Numbered from the stretch's first letter, positions 9,231-18,700 are shown. The stretch is 48,824 bases of DNA from an uncultured archaeon (GCA_902386135.1 CABMIB010000061.1:1-48824); one strand, 5' to 3'. Notes: generated by a model from the sequence alone, not told the origin. Translations and numbers: made by a program.

Positions 9231-9673
9231 TTTGTATAATTTTACGAACTTTAGGCGGACCTTCCTGTGTATTGCCACATAGTAAGAGCATAGTGTTTGT
9301 ACAGCATCCTCCATTTTTATACTGTTTTTTGGAGATTTGAGTGCTTTTGCATCTTTTTATACAAAGAAACCTGCTGATAAACGATAAAAAACTAAAATAA
9401 ACCTCAGAAAACTAAAATAAACTCATAAACTATCATTATATTTATGCTGAGGTAGTTTATATGGATAGATTACTTCATCCTCTGTTACTGAACTGTAACT
9501 AAATGAAGTGGGCAGGTGAGGAGTGAAGGGGGTTAGTATATATTAAAAAGAATTTTATCTACTATTACTCGCTAACTCGGCAATCCCCAACTCACAATAA
9601 GCTGGTTATTTGTAATCAAAAGTTCGGACTTCACTCAAAAAGTTTTATTATGGATTTACTTAAAAAATAATTA
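9231..9673. other. Intergenic region with direct repeats
   Basis: No gene is supported in these 443 bases. A 15-base direct repeat (aaaactaaaataaac) occurs at 9388-9402 and 9408-9422. A 6-base inverted pair CCTCAG/CTGAGG (9402-9407 and 9447-9452) brackets an AT-rich loop. The rest is AT-rich, with stops in all frames. It may hold promoter or terminator signals for the flanking units. Confidence 0.4.
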
Positions 9674-9747
9674 CGGACTCGCCGCGATTCGAACGCGGGT
9701 CCGCGGGTTCGAAGCCCGCTAGGATATCCTGGCTACCCCACGAGTCC
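9674..9747 (-). tRNA. tRNA-Arg(UCG)
   Basis: Reverse-strand cloverleaf of 74 bases. The acceptor GGACTCG pairs with CGAGTCC, with discriminator G and no encoded CCA. The anticodon stem GCGGG/CCCGC encloses loop CTTCGAA, giving anticodon UCG (reads CGA). The T arm is CCGCG-TTCGAAT-CGCGG. The D-loop has GGA with A20, an arginine identity element. A TATA-like box lies about 23 bases upstream. Confidence 0.93.
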
Positions 9748-9763
9748 ATGGGTTTGACAGCGG

Positions 9764-9775
9764 GTTTTATAGTTT
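9764..9775. promoter_or_regulatory. Near-symmetric TATA box between tRNA-Arg and SAM hydrolase gene
   Basis: GTTTTATAGTTT reads CTATAAAAC on the other strand. Its centre lies about 23 bases before the tRNA 5' end and about 30 bases before the ATG at 9800. It could direct both divergent transcripts, the rightward one being leaderless. No other TATA-like element fits either gene as well. Confidence 0.4.
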
Positions 9776-9799
9776 AACAACGTATTAAATGTTTCTTGT

Positions 9800-10582
9800 A
9801 TGGTCATAACGCTGCTTTCAGATTTCGGTGATGTGTACCCGGCTTCCATGAAAGGTGTGATCCTGGGCATATCCCCCGAAGCCAGTATAGTGGATATCTC
9901 CCACTCGGTGCCGCGCCAGGGTGTGCGCGCCGGGGCGTTCATGCTCATGACCTGCGCACGATATTTCCCGCCCGGCACGGTGCATGTGGCGGTCGTTGAC
10001 CCCGGGGTAGGGACGCCAAGGCGCCCAATCGCTGTCAGGGTGGAATCTGTTGAGTCTGGAATCCATTATTTTATCGGTCCGGATAACGGTCTACTTATTC
10101 CGGCTGCGAGGAGCATTGGAGTGTTTGAAGTTTATGAGATTACAAATACAAATCTGTTCCTCTCCAGCGTGTCCTTTACCTTTCACGGCAGGGATATTTT
10201 CGCACCCGTGGGAGCGCATATTTCCAAAGGATTAAAAATTAGCGATGTCGGCAGGCAGATTTTTGATTTTGTAGACCTTGATTTCGGGGAAGGGAAGAAA
10301 AAAGATGGTTCCCTGCAAGGCAACATTATATTTATCGATTCATTCGGGGACATCGTGATAAATATTCCTTCAAAGGTTGTGGAGTTTAAACCCGGCGATA
10401 TACTGGAAATCCAGAAAAAACGGATCTCATTCCAGAAATCTTACGGGTTTTGTAGAGCGGGTGAACCACTGGCATTAATCGGAAGCCATGGTTACCTGGA
10501 AATTGCAGTGAACCAGGGAAATGCTGCGGCTTATTTTAACAAAAAACAGGGCGACGAGATTATCCTAAGAAAAATTACTTAA
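9800..10582 (+). CDS. S-adenosylmethionine hydrolase (DUF62, adenosine-forming)
   Basis: Member of the DUF62 / SAM hydroxide adenosyltransferase family (COG1912), relatives of fluorinase that split SAM into adenosine and methionine. The N-terminal ITLLSDFGDVYPASMKGVIL carries the conserved Asp and substrate loop. VHVAVVDPGVG, FIGPDNGLL and FHGRDIFAPVGAH follow in the usual order, and a C-terminal beta-barrel (FIDSFGDIVINI) completes the fold. Full length at 260 residues. No clear ribosome site; probably leaderless. queA, a SAM-consuming enzyme, starts 24 bases downstream, so the two may share a transcript. Confidence 0.9.
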   Translation: MVITLLSDFGDVYPASMKGVILGISPEASIVDISHSVPRQGVRAGAFMLMTCARYFPPGTVHVAVVDPGVGTPRRPIAVRVESVESGIHYFIGPDNGLLIPAARSIGVFEVYEITNTNLFLSSVSFTFHGRDIFAPVGAHISKGLKISDVGRQIFDFVDLDFGEGKKKDGSLQGNIIFIDSFGDIVINIPSKVVEFKPGDILEIQKKRISFQKSYGFCRAGEPLALIGSHGYLEIAVNQGNAAAYFNKKQGDEIILRKIT

Positions 10583-10606
10583 CCCGGCATGTAGACTAAG
10601 CACCAG

Positions 10607-11611
10607 ATGAAACTTTGCGATTTCGATTATCACCTGCCTTCAGAACTTATCGCCCAATCTCCCGTAGAACCGAGGGACTCATCCAGGTTAATGGTGCTCG
10701 GAAAGGATGTTGAGCATCGCTATTTCGCTGATGTCATCGATTATTTTGAAGAAGGGGACACCCTTGTGCTCAACGATTCAAGGGTCATTCCCGCAAAACT
10801 CTCCGGTAAAAAAAGCACGGGAGGGCATGTTGAGGCACTCGTAGTCTCAAAAAGCGATGCAGGGTACGAGTGCCTTATCCGCGGCAAGAACATCCATGAG
10901 GGCACAAACCTCTATTTCGGGGAGCTTGAGGCAACGATACTTGAGGTTATAAAGAACGAGAACGCGAGCAGGTATCTTGTGGAGTTCAACTGTAACGGGA
11001 ACCTGAACGATATACTTGAAAAAATCGGGGAAGCGCCTCTTCCGCCTTATATCAAGAAGAAACTGGATGACAGGGACCGCTACCAGACAGTTTATTCAAA
11101 GGAAAAAGGCTCGATAGCCGCGCCAACTGCGGGCTTGCACTTCACGAACGAGTTATTGGACCGAATAAAGGATAGAGGCGCCAATATCGCTTACGTCACA
11201 CTTCATGTCGGCATTGGCACGTTCGCTCCGGTTAAAGTAGAGACTCTGGAATCCCATACTATGGAGCCTGAGTATATCACAATAAACACGGAAAGCGCGG
11301 AGATAATCAATGGAACAAGAGGAAAGCTGATAGCAGCCGGCACTACTACGGTGAAAGCGCTTGAAAGCTCTTGCGTGGATGGCAAGATAACCGCAAAAGA
11401 AGGGTTCAGTCGGCTTTTTATCTATCCGCCTTATGCTTTTAAATCGAAAATTGATGCAATTATCACGAACTTCCATCTCCCCAAATCTACCCTCCTTATG
11501 CTTGTGAGCGCATTTGCGGGCAGGGAGCGGCTGATGGCTGCCTATAATGAGGCCATATCGAATTCATACAGGTTTTACAGCTTCGGGGATGCAATGCTGG
11601 TTTTCAGGTAA
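10607..11611 (+). CDS. queA: S-adenosylmethionine:tRNA ribosyltransferase-isomerase
   Basis: QueA transfers and isomerises the ribosyl part of SAM onto preQ1 at tRNA position 34, giving epoxyqueuosine. All family blocks are present: FDYHLPSELIAQSPVEPRDSS at the N-terminus, LVLNDSRVIPAKL, YQTVYSKEKGSIAAPTAGLHF, HVGIGTFAPVKVE, TTTVKALESS, and near the end IITNFHLPKSTLLMLVSAF. At 334 residues it is full length. It lies six bases upstream of tgt, whose ribosome site overlaps its stop, so they form an operon. The enzyme is characteristic of bacteria, so its presence among archaeal genes is unusual and suggests past transfer. Confidence 0.95.
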   Translation: MKLCDFDYHLPSELIAQSPVEPRDSSRLMVLGKDVEHRYFADVIDYFEEGDTLVLNDSRVIPAKLSGKKSTGGHVEALVVSKSDAGYECLIRGKNIHEGTNLYFGELEATILEVIKNENASRYLVEFNCNGNLNDILEKIGEAPLPPYIKKKLDDRDRYQTVYSKEKGSIAAPTAGLHFTNELLDRIKDRGANIAYVTLHVGIGTFAPVKVETLESHTMEPEYITINTESAEIINGTRGKLIAAGTTTVKALESSCVDGKITAKEGFSRLFIYPPYAFKSKIDAIITNFHLPKSTLLMLVSAFAGRERLMAAYNEAISNSYRFYSFGDAMLVFR

Positions 11612-12718
<1,107 letters not shown>

Positions 12719-12753
12719 TTTTAATTACATCTGCATTTTTTTCAATCCGGTAA

Positions 12754-12993
12754 TCATAAAATAATTGGTATGAACCTGGTTTTTTGATTTGTTTTAAGTT
12801 CTCTGCAAGCCGCGCAACTATTCTTATTTGATATCCTCGTATTAAGAAGTATTAGGTCGGGCAGGGTTTTTTCTACTTTGATATGCACATCAATGTCGCA
12901 TGATGCTTTAATGATATCGTAATCCTTTAAGAGGGTTACTGGCTCGATGTTCAATGGTTCATCATCAGCCACAAGTACTTTTGGCTTTTTCAT
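12754..12993 (-). pseudogene. Decayed response-regulator receiver domain
   Basis: The 79-residue reading starts like a CheY receiver (KPKVLVADDEPLNIEPV) and reaches RFIPIIL before a stop. The phosphoacceptor Asp expected in DLILLD is Asn here (DLILLNTRIS), and the last third with the conserved Lys is missing. Beyond the stop, another frame reads MITGLKK, matching the expected continuation, before a further stop, so a frameshift is likely. The 3' end abuts tgt. Probably a remnant of a two-component gene rather than a working protein. Confidence 0.6.
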
Positions 12994-13044
12994 GTCTTTT
13001 CCCTTCCAATTTTAGTGTCCTTTCGTCAGGCATTCTGCAGTCTA

Positions 13045-13557
13045 TCAATTTGCAGCAACTGTAACTGTGTGGCTATCCACGAAACTTCCTGCCTCGGTCA
13101 GTATTAACACCAGAAGCACGTAAATGAATATTATTTCGCCGGGGGCTTCAGGGATCCGTCCCGATACTGCGGTCAGGTTGGCATTTACCGCCATTATACC
13201 TCCTGCTGTGAGGGCGACAAGGAAACCATTCATGGTCCAGTACATATTTGTTGAGGATTTAAGCTGGATTATAAAAACTACGAACAGCACTACAAAAGTG
13301 AGCCACATCTTGGCGATCACCAGGCCATTAAAACCATATGTTATAAAAAGGTAGCTAGCAACCGGGTTTGCCTCGATGCCTGCTCCGAGCACACTCATCA
13401 TGTACGCGGCTGTAACCCCGTCACCGATCCCGAAAGTAAGGAACGCTGTGATATACAGGATATGCTGTACGTTCAACTTTCTTACTGCAAAGATTGTTAG
13501 CAGCCTGATAATATCAATGATTTCTAATGTAGTTCCTTTCCTGATATTTTCTGTCAT
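13045..13557 (-). CDS. Multi-pass membrane protein, DUF5658-like
   Basis: A 170-residue protein with about four hydrophobic segments. The region from DGVTAAYMM to AGIEANPVASY resembles the DUF5658 pattern, in which an EANP motif follows the first membrane span. The start is ATG 13557 because AGGAGG lies six bases before it; the longer reading to 13590 has none. A second protein with the EANP motif lies at 20783. Function unknown. Confidence 0.7.
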   Translation of the reverse strand: MTENIRKGTTLEIIDIIRLLTIFAVRKLNVQHILYITAFLTFGIGDGVTAAYMMSVLGAGIEANPVASYLFITYGFNGLVIAKMWLTFVVLFVVFIIQLKSSTNMYWTMNGFLVALTAGGIMAVNANLTAVSGRIPEAPGEIIFIYVLLVLILTEAGSFVDSHTVTVAAN

Positions 13558-13729
13558 GTTTAGCCTCCTGAGGGACTGTCTTCCGGGCAATCATCTACTG
13601 CACAACAGTAAATTGGAGGTTGCTACTAAAGTTAGCAACTTTCTGGCGGGGCTGCACCCGAGAAGATTTATGGAGTAGAAATAAATATAGATACCAGAAA
13701 ATTGTATAAGCAGTACAGGAGGTTCAGGT

Positions 13730-14995
13730 ATAGAGACCAGAAAGATATGTCTCGTGAGCGACTGGTATTATCCCAAGATAGGAGGTATAGAGAGTCATAT
13801 TGACCACCTCTCCGAGCTCATGGCTTCGCGGGGTAACGAGGTGCATATATTGACCCGCAAGTACCAGGATTCACAGGATATGATCGCTGTACACGATGCA
13901 CAAAAAAGGCAAAAAGGGATAATAATCCACAGGGTAAAAGGTCATGCCGTCAGGAGATGGAGTGCGGTGGTCGATCCGAGGATAAGCTGGATCGTGAACG
14001 ACGTTATCAGGAGGGAGAAGTTCGAGCTCATACATGCCCACAGCATCTATTCGCCGATGGCTATGGTCACGGCGTACGCAGGTAAGACCTTGCGGTACAT
14101 ACCCACGGTTGCCACGAACCATTCGCTGTGGGGAGATGTATTGATGCGCAGTCTGCTCCAGCACCTGCTGAGTGAAGAATTTACAAGGCTGGATGCGTTA
14201 ATAGCCGTAAGCAATGCCGTTAAAGCCGATACCGAGCGCTTCTGTAAAGATAAACCGATATTCGTTATCCCCAACGGCGTGGATTGCGATAAATTCTATC
14301 CTGATACTACGAACCGGGAAAAGGTACGCTGCTACCTCGGATTTGATGATATGGATATCGTGATCGTTACCGTGGGCAGGCTGGTGCCACGCAAAAAGAT
14401 GCGCGAGTTGATCCAGATAACGCATGACCTCAATAAAAGACATAATGTCAAGCTGCTTATCGTGGGCGACGGCCCGGAAAAAGAAAAACTGGTGAGGCTC
14501 TCAGAATCGCTGGGCATGAGCGGGAATGTACGGTTTACAGGCTACGTAACAAACCCGTTTGATTATCTGAACGCGTCCGATATATTCTCTTTATGTTCTG
14601 AGGATGAGGCTCTGGGGATATCCATACTTGAGGCTATGGCATGCGAACTCCCTGTTGTCGTAAAAGACGTGAACGGCATCAGGGATATCCTGAGCGGCAA
14701 TAACGGCCTTCCGCCGGCTAACGATGCGGCTGCTATAAGGAACAATCTAGAGTTTTTGATCACGGACTGTGAGTTCAGGTCAAAACTTGCAAAAAACAAC
14801 AGAAGGCATGTGCTTTCTAATTTTGCCTGGGATATCGTCTGCGAGAAAACACTGGATGTTTACGATTTTGTAGACAAGGTGGCTGAAGTAGAGACCCCCA
14901 GATATTATGATATGAAGCTTGCGAAGATGGGAAGAATTGTTAGGAAGTTAAAACCCCGCCATGATGAGAACCGTAGCACTGACGATAGATATTGA
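13730..14995 (+). CDS. Family 4 glycosyltransferase (probable ATA start)
   Basis: GT-B glycosyltransferase, GT4-type, acting on lipid- or protein-linked glycans with a nucleotide sugar. GGIESHIDHLSELMASRGNEVHIL is the acceptor-side glycine loop; VIPNGVDCDKF and VTVGRLVPRKKMRELI begin the donor domain; EALGISILEAMACELPVV is the EX7E motif binding the sugar nucleotide. The annotatable GTG at 13754 would remove the first Rossmann strand (RKICLV). An ATA at 13730 is in frame and preceded by AGGAGGT with a six-base gap, so I place the start there. It overlaps the deacetylase by 35 bases. Confidence 0.85.
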   Translation: METRKICLVSDWYYPKIGGIESHIDHLSELMASRGNEVHILTRKYQDSQDMIAVHDAQKRQKGIIIHRVKGHAVRRWSAVVDPRISWIVNDVIRREKFELIHAHSIYSPMAMVTAYAGKTLRYIPTVATNHSLWGDVLMRSLLQHLLSEEFTRLDALIAVSNAVKADTERFCKDKPIFVIPNGVDCDKFYPDTTNREKVRCYLGFDDMDIVIVTVGRLVPRKKMRELIQITHDLNKRHNVKLLIVGDGPEKEKLVRLSESLGMSGNVRFTGYVTNPFDYLNASDIFSLCSEDEALGISILEAMACELPVVVKDVNGIRDILSGNNGLPPANDAAAIRNNLEFLITDCEFRSKLAKNNRRHVLSNFAWDIVCEKTLDVYDFVDKVAEVETPRYYDMKLAKMGRIVRKLKPRHDENRSTDDRY

Positions 14996-15683
14996 GCCTG
15001 ACTGCCCTCCATACCTTAGAACGTACAGGGGCATAGAATCAGGGCTTCCCGCCCTGCTTGAAGTCTTGGAAAAATATGATGTGAAAGCTACATTTTTTAT
15101 AACCGGCGATGTGGCTTTAAAATACCCGCAGGAGGTAGCAAAGATCGCAAGGCGCTACGAGATCGGATGCCACGGCTACTCACATATGCGTTTTGACAGG
15201 ATGACTTTTGAGGAAGCTGCGGATGAGATTGAAAAGAGCACCGCGGTATTACGCAGGCTTGCCGGCAGGGTTGTCTCTTTCAGGGCGCCCAACCTCATAT
15301 TTCCTGAAAGGTTCCTGGGGCTCCTGAAAGATAACGGGTATTTGATCGATTCGTCCCTTGCTAAGTATAAGGTCGGGCATTTATACAGGATACATGCCGG
15401 CGGTAAAGATGACCTGAATAACGGATTGTTGAGGATCCCGGTATCTGCAACCTCTTCCCTGCTGCGATTACCTCTCGGGAACGGGATACTCCGGCGGCTT
15501 GATTCACCTGTAATCCTGTTCTTCCATCCATGGGAGTTTGTGGACATGAGCGGCGAACCTGTAAGGTGGGACTGCAAGATTAACACTGGCAGCAGGGCAC
15601 TTGCGAGGCTTGAGTCGCTGATAGGGTTTTTTAAGAATAGCAATTACCGTTTCTGTACGCTATCGGATTTCCTGAGGCTTTGA
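14961..15683 (+). CDS. Polysaccharide deacetylase (NodB-like)
   Basis: Carbohydrate esterase family 4-type enzyme removing N-acetyl groups from sugar polymers or lipid-linked sugars. ALTIDIEPDCP gives the first catalytic Asp, ATFFITGDVALKYP the strand after it, GCHGYSHMRF the HxxxH metal ligands, and SFRAPN the RxP motif. HPWEF supplies the C-terminal His. No signal peptide is visible, so it probably acts in the cytoplasm. Its start lies inside the glycosyltransferase gene, so the two are translationally linked and likely modify the same surface glycan. Confidence 0.9.
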   Translation: MMRTVALTIDIEPDCPPYLRTYRGIESGLPALLEVLEKYDVKATFFITGDVALKYPQEVAKIARRYEIGCHGYSHMRFDRMTFEEAADEIEKSTAVLRRLAGRVVSFRAPNLIFPERFLGLLKDNGYLIDSSLAKYKVGHLYRIHAGGKDDLNNGLLRIPVSATSSLLRLPLGNGILRRLDSPVILFFHPWEFVDMSGEPVRWDCKINTGSRALARLESLIGFFKNSNYRFCTLSDFLRL

Positions 15684-16217
15684 TTTATTTTTAGCCTTAA
15701 AATATCGCTCTTTTTCGCTGAAAATGCATCCGCAGTATTTCTGTATATAAAGACCGAGGCTTCTGGCAAGCTCCCGCGATTCCCTGTACCCTTCCCTGAA
15801 ATCCTCGTAATAGAACTCAATGCCGTATTCATCCGCTGCTTTTTTCCCTGCTTCGATGAGCACTTCATGCTTCTGGTAAGGGGATATCAGCAGGGTGGTG
15901 GTAAAAGCCTCAAATCCGAGCGTACTTGCGGTTTTTGCCGCTCCGGTGAGCCTCATCGTATAACAGAACCTGCACCTGTCCTCTGCGTCCAGCGCCCCGC
16001 GCAGGTAGCTCTCGATATCGTAATCGTCCTTATAAATTACCCTGGTTCCTTTTAATTCCACATATTTCTCAAGCGATTCCAGCCTGTTCTTATATTCCAG
16101 GTAAGGGTGTATGTTGGGATTGTAAAAAAAGCCTGTTACGTCGTGCCCTTCTTCGATCAATCGTTTGTGGGGATATGTAAAGCACGGGGCGCAGCAGATA
16201 TGGACAAGGATTTGCAT
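15660..16217 (-). CDS. queH: Epoxyqueuosine reductase QueH
   Basis: QueH (formerly DUF208) reduces epoxyqueuosine to queuosine in tRNA, the last step of the pathway, using an iron-sulfur cluster and a second metal. The diagnostic cysteines are all here: VHICCAPC at residues 5-12, RCRFCYTMRL near 86, and KYCGCIFSEKERY near 160. TTTLLISPYQKHE is the family's central block. Length 185 is normal. It is convergent with the deacetylase, overlapping by 24 bases, and lies 2.9 kb from tgt. With queA and tgt it completes the steps after preQ1. Confidence 0.93.
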   Translation of the reverse strand: MQILVHICCAPCFTYPHKRLIEEGHDVTGFFYNPNIHPYLEYKNRLESLEKYVELKGTRVIYKDDYDIESYLRGALDAEDRCRFCYTMRLTGAAKTASTLGFEAFTTTLLISPYQKHEVLIEAGKKAADEYGIEFYYEDFREGYRESRELARSLGLYIQKYCGCIFSEKERYFKAKNKSKPQEIR

Positions 16218-16299
16218 GTGGTTTAACTATCGTATCTTATCTTAATTTTTGTGTACATGGTATATTCAAAAAAGAGAGGTAAATGCATTTGCATTTACC

Positions 16300-16569
16300 T
16301 TAGATCGAATCGGATAATGGAATATCCATATTCGAGTCGTTAACAAGCGAGTCCACCGAAGTAAGATCGCTTTCAGTTCCGAACAGGTCGTTTTGATTTG
16401 CGGAACCTGAAGGGGCTGAGCCCACGGATGCCGGGGTCTCTGCCGGGGATACAGATGTCTGCCCGGGAGAGATGGGTGCCTGAGTTGAGGTTCCAGCCTG
16501 TTTATTGCCAACGCATCCTAAAGCCGATGCAGCGACCACAAGCATTATTAATATATAAATACTTCTCAT
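16300..16569 (-). CDS. Small lipoprotein
   Basis: 89 residues. A hydrophobic signal segment ends in ASALGC, a lipobox-like site with Cys19 as the probable lipid anchor. The rest is Ser/Thr/Pro/Ala-rich and acidic at the C-terminus, with no recognised domain. AAGGTGAT lies six bases before ATG 16569. It follows the coiled-coil secreted protein by 14 bases on the same strand and is likely cotranscribed, so both may sit at the cell surface together. Confidence 0.75.
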   Translation of the reverse strand: MRSIYILIMLVVAASALGCVGNKQAGTSTQAPISPGQTSVSPAETPASVGSAPSGSANQNDLFGTESDLTSVDSLVNDSNMDIPLSDSI

Positions 16570-16583
16570 ATTTTAATCACCTT

Positions 16584-17693
16584 TTAAGTTACTGTTGGTG
16601 TTGGTGTTTCAGTTGCTGTTTCAGTTACCGTGGCGTTCGCAGTTGGTGCCGATGTTACCGTTGCTGTCGGAGTTGCGGTTTCGGTTACAGTCACATTTGC
16701 AGTTGCTATAGGAGTTGCGGTTTCGGTTACAGTCACATTTGCAGTTGCTGTCGATGTTGCGGTTGCTGTCGCTGTTGCTGCTACAGTTTGTGTCGCTGTT
16801 GCCGTAGTTTCTGTGTTATTACCAGCTTCCAGTTCACCACTCCTATCGACCCCGATTTTTCCGCCAGAGAGTTTTCTGAAATCCCTGACGAAATTAATCA
16901 ATTGCCTGCTTGATGCTTTTAATTTCTGGATTGAGTCTCTCTGCAATTTATCAACCTGACGTACAAAGTCTCCAGCAGCCTTATTATCCGTTACCGTGCC
17001 GTCAGAGGCGAACCCGCTGTGGGCTGCAAGTAAGCTGCTTATCTGCTGCTGGACGCCTTGTGCATCTGCTATCTGGCTTTTGAACTTTGTTTCATCATCC
17101 TGGAGCCCAGTTACATCTTTGTTCTGAGATTTCCTGTTCTCAATAGCTTTATCCAGCCTTGTTGTAACGTTATCTGCTGCCTTTGCAATGATATTATCAA
17201 TCCTGTGGTTAAGCATTATCTCGAAATAATAGCGGGTTTCAAGACTGATATTGTTCCACGTGCCTTTTAATTCCTTATGGGCGTTTCCCATTTCCTGCGG
17301 CGTATTAGCCTTCTGTAATTCTGTCCTTATCTGCTCCAGTCTGGCAATATCCGCATCAACATTTTTGGATGCATCAAACTGAAAGAGACCTTTATTTTCA
17401 GGAAGGTCCAATCTGTATTTCAGGACTTCAAGACGTGCAACCATAGTATCTATTGCACCGTCAATATATGTTCTTGTCCGCTGTTTCAGTTCATCCTGAG
17501 ATTTTGGATTTTTCGAATTTCTTAGTTCCTTATTAGCTTTTTCGAATGACTGCTTTGCATCCTCGAATTTTTTTTCTGTATTTACGTATTTTTCTGCTGG
17601 CATCTGCGCAGCAGCGAGCCCTAAGTACATACTCAGTATAAACATCACCGCTACGAGCGATGTTATTATATTGAGCCAGTTTCTATTTTTCAT
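16584..17693 (-). CDS. Secreted coiled-coil protein with TVTETATPTAT repeats
   Basis: Mature secreted protein of unknown function. A signal peptide (NIITSLVAVMFILSMYLGLAAA) leads, followed by a helical, charged region to about residue 290 with coiled-coil character. The last 75 residues are almost only Thr, Ala, Val, Glu and Pro, with several N-glycosylation sequons (NVT, NAT). Two exact-length 42-base tandem units at 16660-16743 encode ATANVTVTETATP. ATG 17693 is used because AAGGAGG lies seven bases upstream. The repeat tail is a likely wall-spanning or glycosylated stalk. Cotranscribed with the small lipoprotein. Confidence 0.8.
   Translation of the reverse strand: MKNRNWLNIITSLVAVMFILSMYLGLAAAQMPAEKYVNTEKKFEDAKQSFEKANKELRNSKNPKSQDELKQRTRTYIDGAIDTMVARLEVLKYRLDLPENKGLFQFDASKNVDADIARLEQIRTELQKANTPQEMGNAHKELKGTWNNISLETRYYFEIMLNHRIDNIIAKAADNVTTRLDKAIENRKSQNKDVTGLQDDETKFKSQIADAQGVQQQISSLLAAHSGFASDGTVTDNKAAGDFVRQVDKLQRDSIQKLKASSRQLINFVRDFRKLSGGKIGVDRSGELEAGNNTETTATATQTVAATATATATSTATANVTVTETATPIATANVTVTETATPTATVTSAPTANATVTETATETPTPTVT
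16660..16743. repeat. Two 42-base tandem repeats
   Basis: Units at 16660-16701 and 16702-16743 differ at only a few bases (tgtcgg versus tatagg near their starts). They are in frame with the secreted coiled-coil gene on the minus strand, each adding 14 residues. Such repeats can expand or contract and so vary stalk length. Confidence 0.85.
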
Positions 17694-17902
17694 CTTGTTT
17701 CCTCCTTCTGTGTTTTTATCAACCACTGCGATATAGCAGCGATTGGATGCCCAATACTATAATCCCCGAATAGATATAGTTACTTTTATATAGCTGGAAA
17801 ATCAAGTTTTTTTAAACTTGATAATGCTTTACAAAGCTTTATTAACCCTTTTTTTACTTTAGAATAAACTATATATACAGTTTTTTTAGATTAATAGGAT
17901 AT

Positions 17903-18664
17903 ATGGTCAGGATAATAAGAGTACTCATAATCATCCTCTTCTTAGCCGGGTTTATTTCAGGTGCACGGGCTGCGATAGTAAACGGTTCTGTTTACGAATG
18001 GTCAGACTTTGAAAAACCTCTTAAAAATGTGATAATTGAGGTCGAGGAGAATTCCACAAGGGTACAGTACAAGATTTTACCAACAGGTGAATATAACTTT
18101 GACCTTCCACCTGGCAACTATACAATCAGGGTAAAATATTACCGCAATAATATTCTTGAATTGATCGGCGAAGACAAAATTCAAATAGATAATGCAGATG
18201 AGTACAGAAGTTTTGATCTCCTGCTTTTCCCCCCCACGGATACAGAGTACGAGTACCTCGGTGATATTAATTTAACTGAGGATATAAATACCAGGAGTGA
18301 AACTAACTATTATACTTATATTGCGCTTTTTTTAATTATGCTGCTGTTAGTCTCGATTATTTTTTACAGGTCAAGGAGACATAAAAGCAGTACCGGTGAG
18401 ATAACCGTGAATGAGCCTTCTTCAGCACCCGCACCGATTATCGTTGAAAACAAACCCATTGAGCTTCCTTCTGACCTCCATGAGCTCTATAGCCTGATAC
18501 AAAAAATGGGCGGCAGGGCGACTCAAAAGGAATTAAGAGAAAAGGTGGCATATTCGGAAGCCAAGGTCAGTCTGATGCTGGATGACCTGGAGAGCAGGGG
18601 TCTCATTAAAAAGATCAAAAAAGGGAGATCCAACATTATTATCGCTGAAGTCCAAAAAAATTGA
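17903..18664 (+). CDS. Membrane-anchored winged-helix regulator
   Basis: 253 residues. A signal or anchor segment (residues 5-23) is followed by an extracytoplasmic beta-sandwich resembling carboxypeptidase regulatory-like domains (GSVYEWSDFEKPLKNVIIEV ... GEYNFDLPPGNYTIRVKYY). A membrane span follows at about 138-155, then a linker and a C-terminal winged helix (LIQKMGGRATQKELREKVAY, then LDDLESRGLIKKIKKGRSNII) of MarR/DUF7343 type. This layout is known in methanogens and suggests a one-component sensor that binds DNA from the membrane; the signal is unknown. It faces away from the secreted-protein operon and might control it (inference). Confidence 0.85.
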   Translation: MVRIIRVLIIILFLAGFISGARAAIVNGSVYEWSDFEKPLKNVIIEVEENSTRVQYKILPTGEYNFDLPPGNYTIRVKYYRNNILELIGEDKIQIDNADEYRSFDLLLFPPTDTEYEYLGDINLTEDINTRSETNYYTYIALFLIMLLLVSIIFYRSRRHKSSTGEITVNEPSSAPAPIIVENKPIELPSDLHELYSLIQKMGGRATQKELREKVAYSEAKVSLMLDDLESRGLIKKIKKGRSNIIIAEVQKN

Positions 18665-18700
18665 GTTCCCCATTCCCACACAACTTTACGATGGGCGTAA

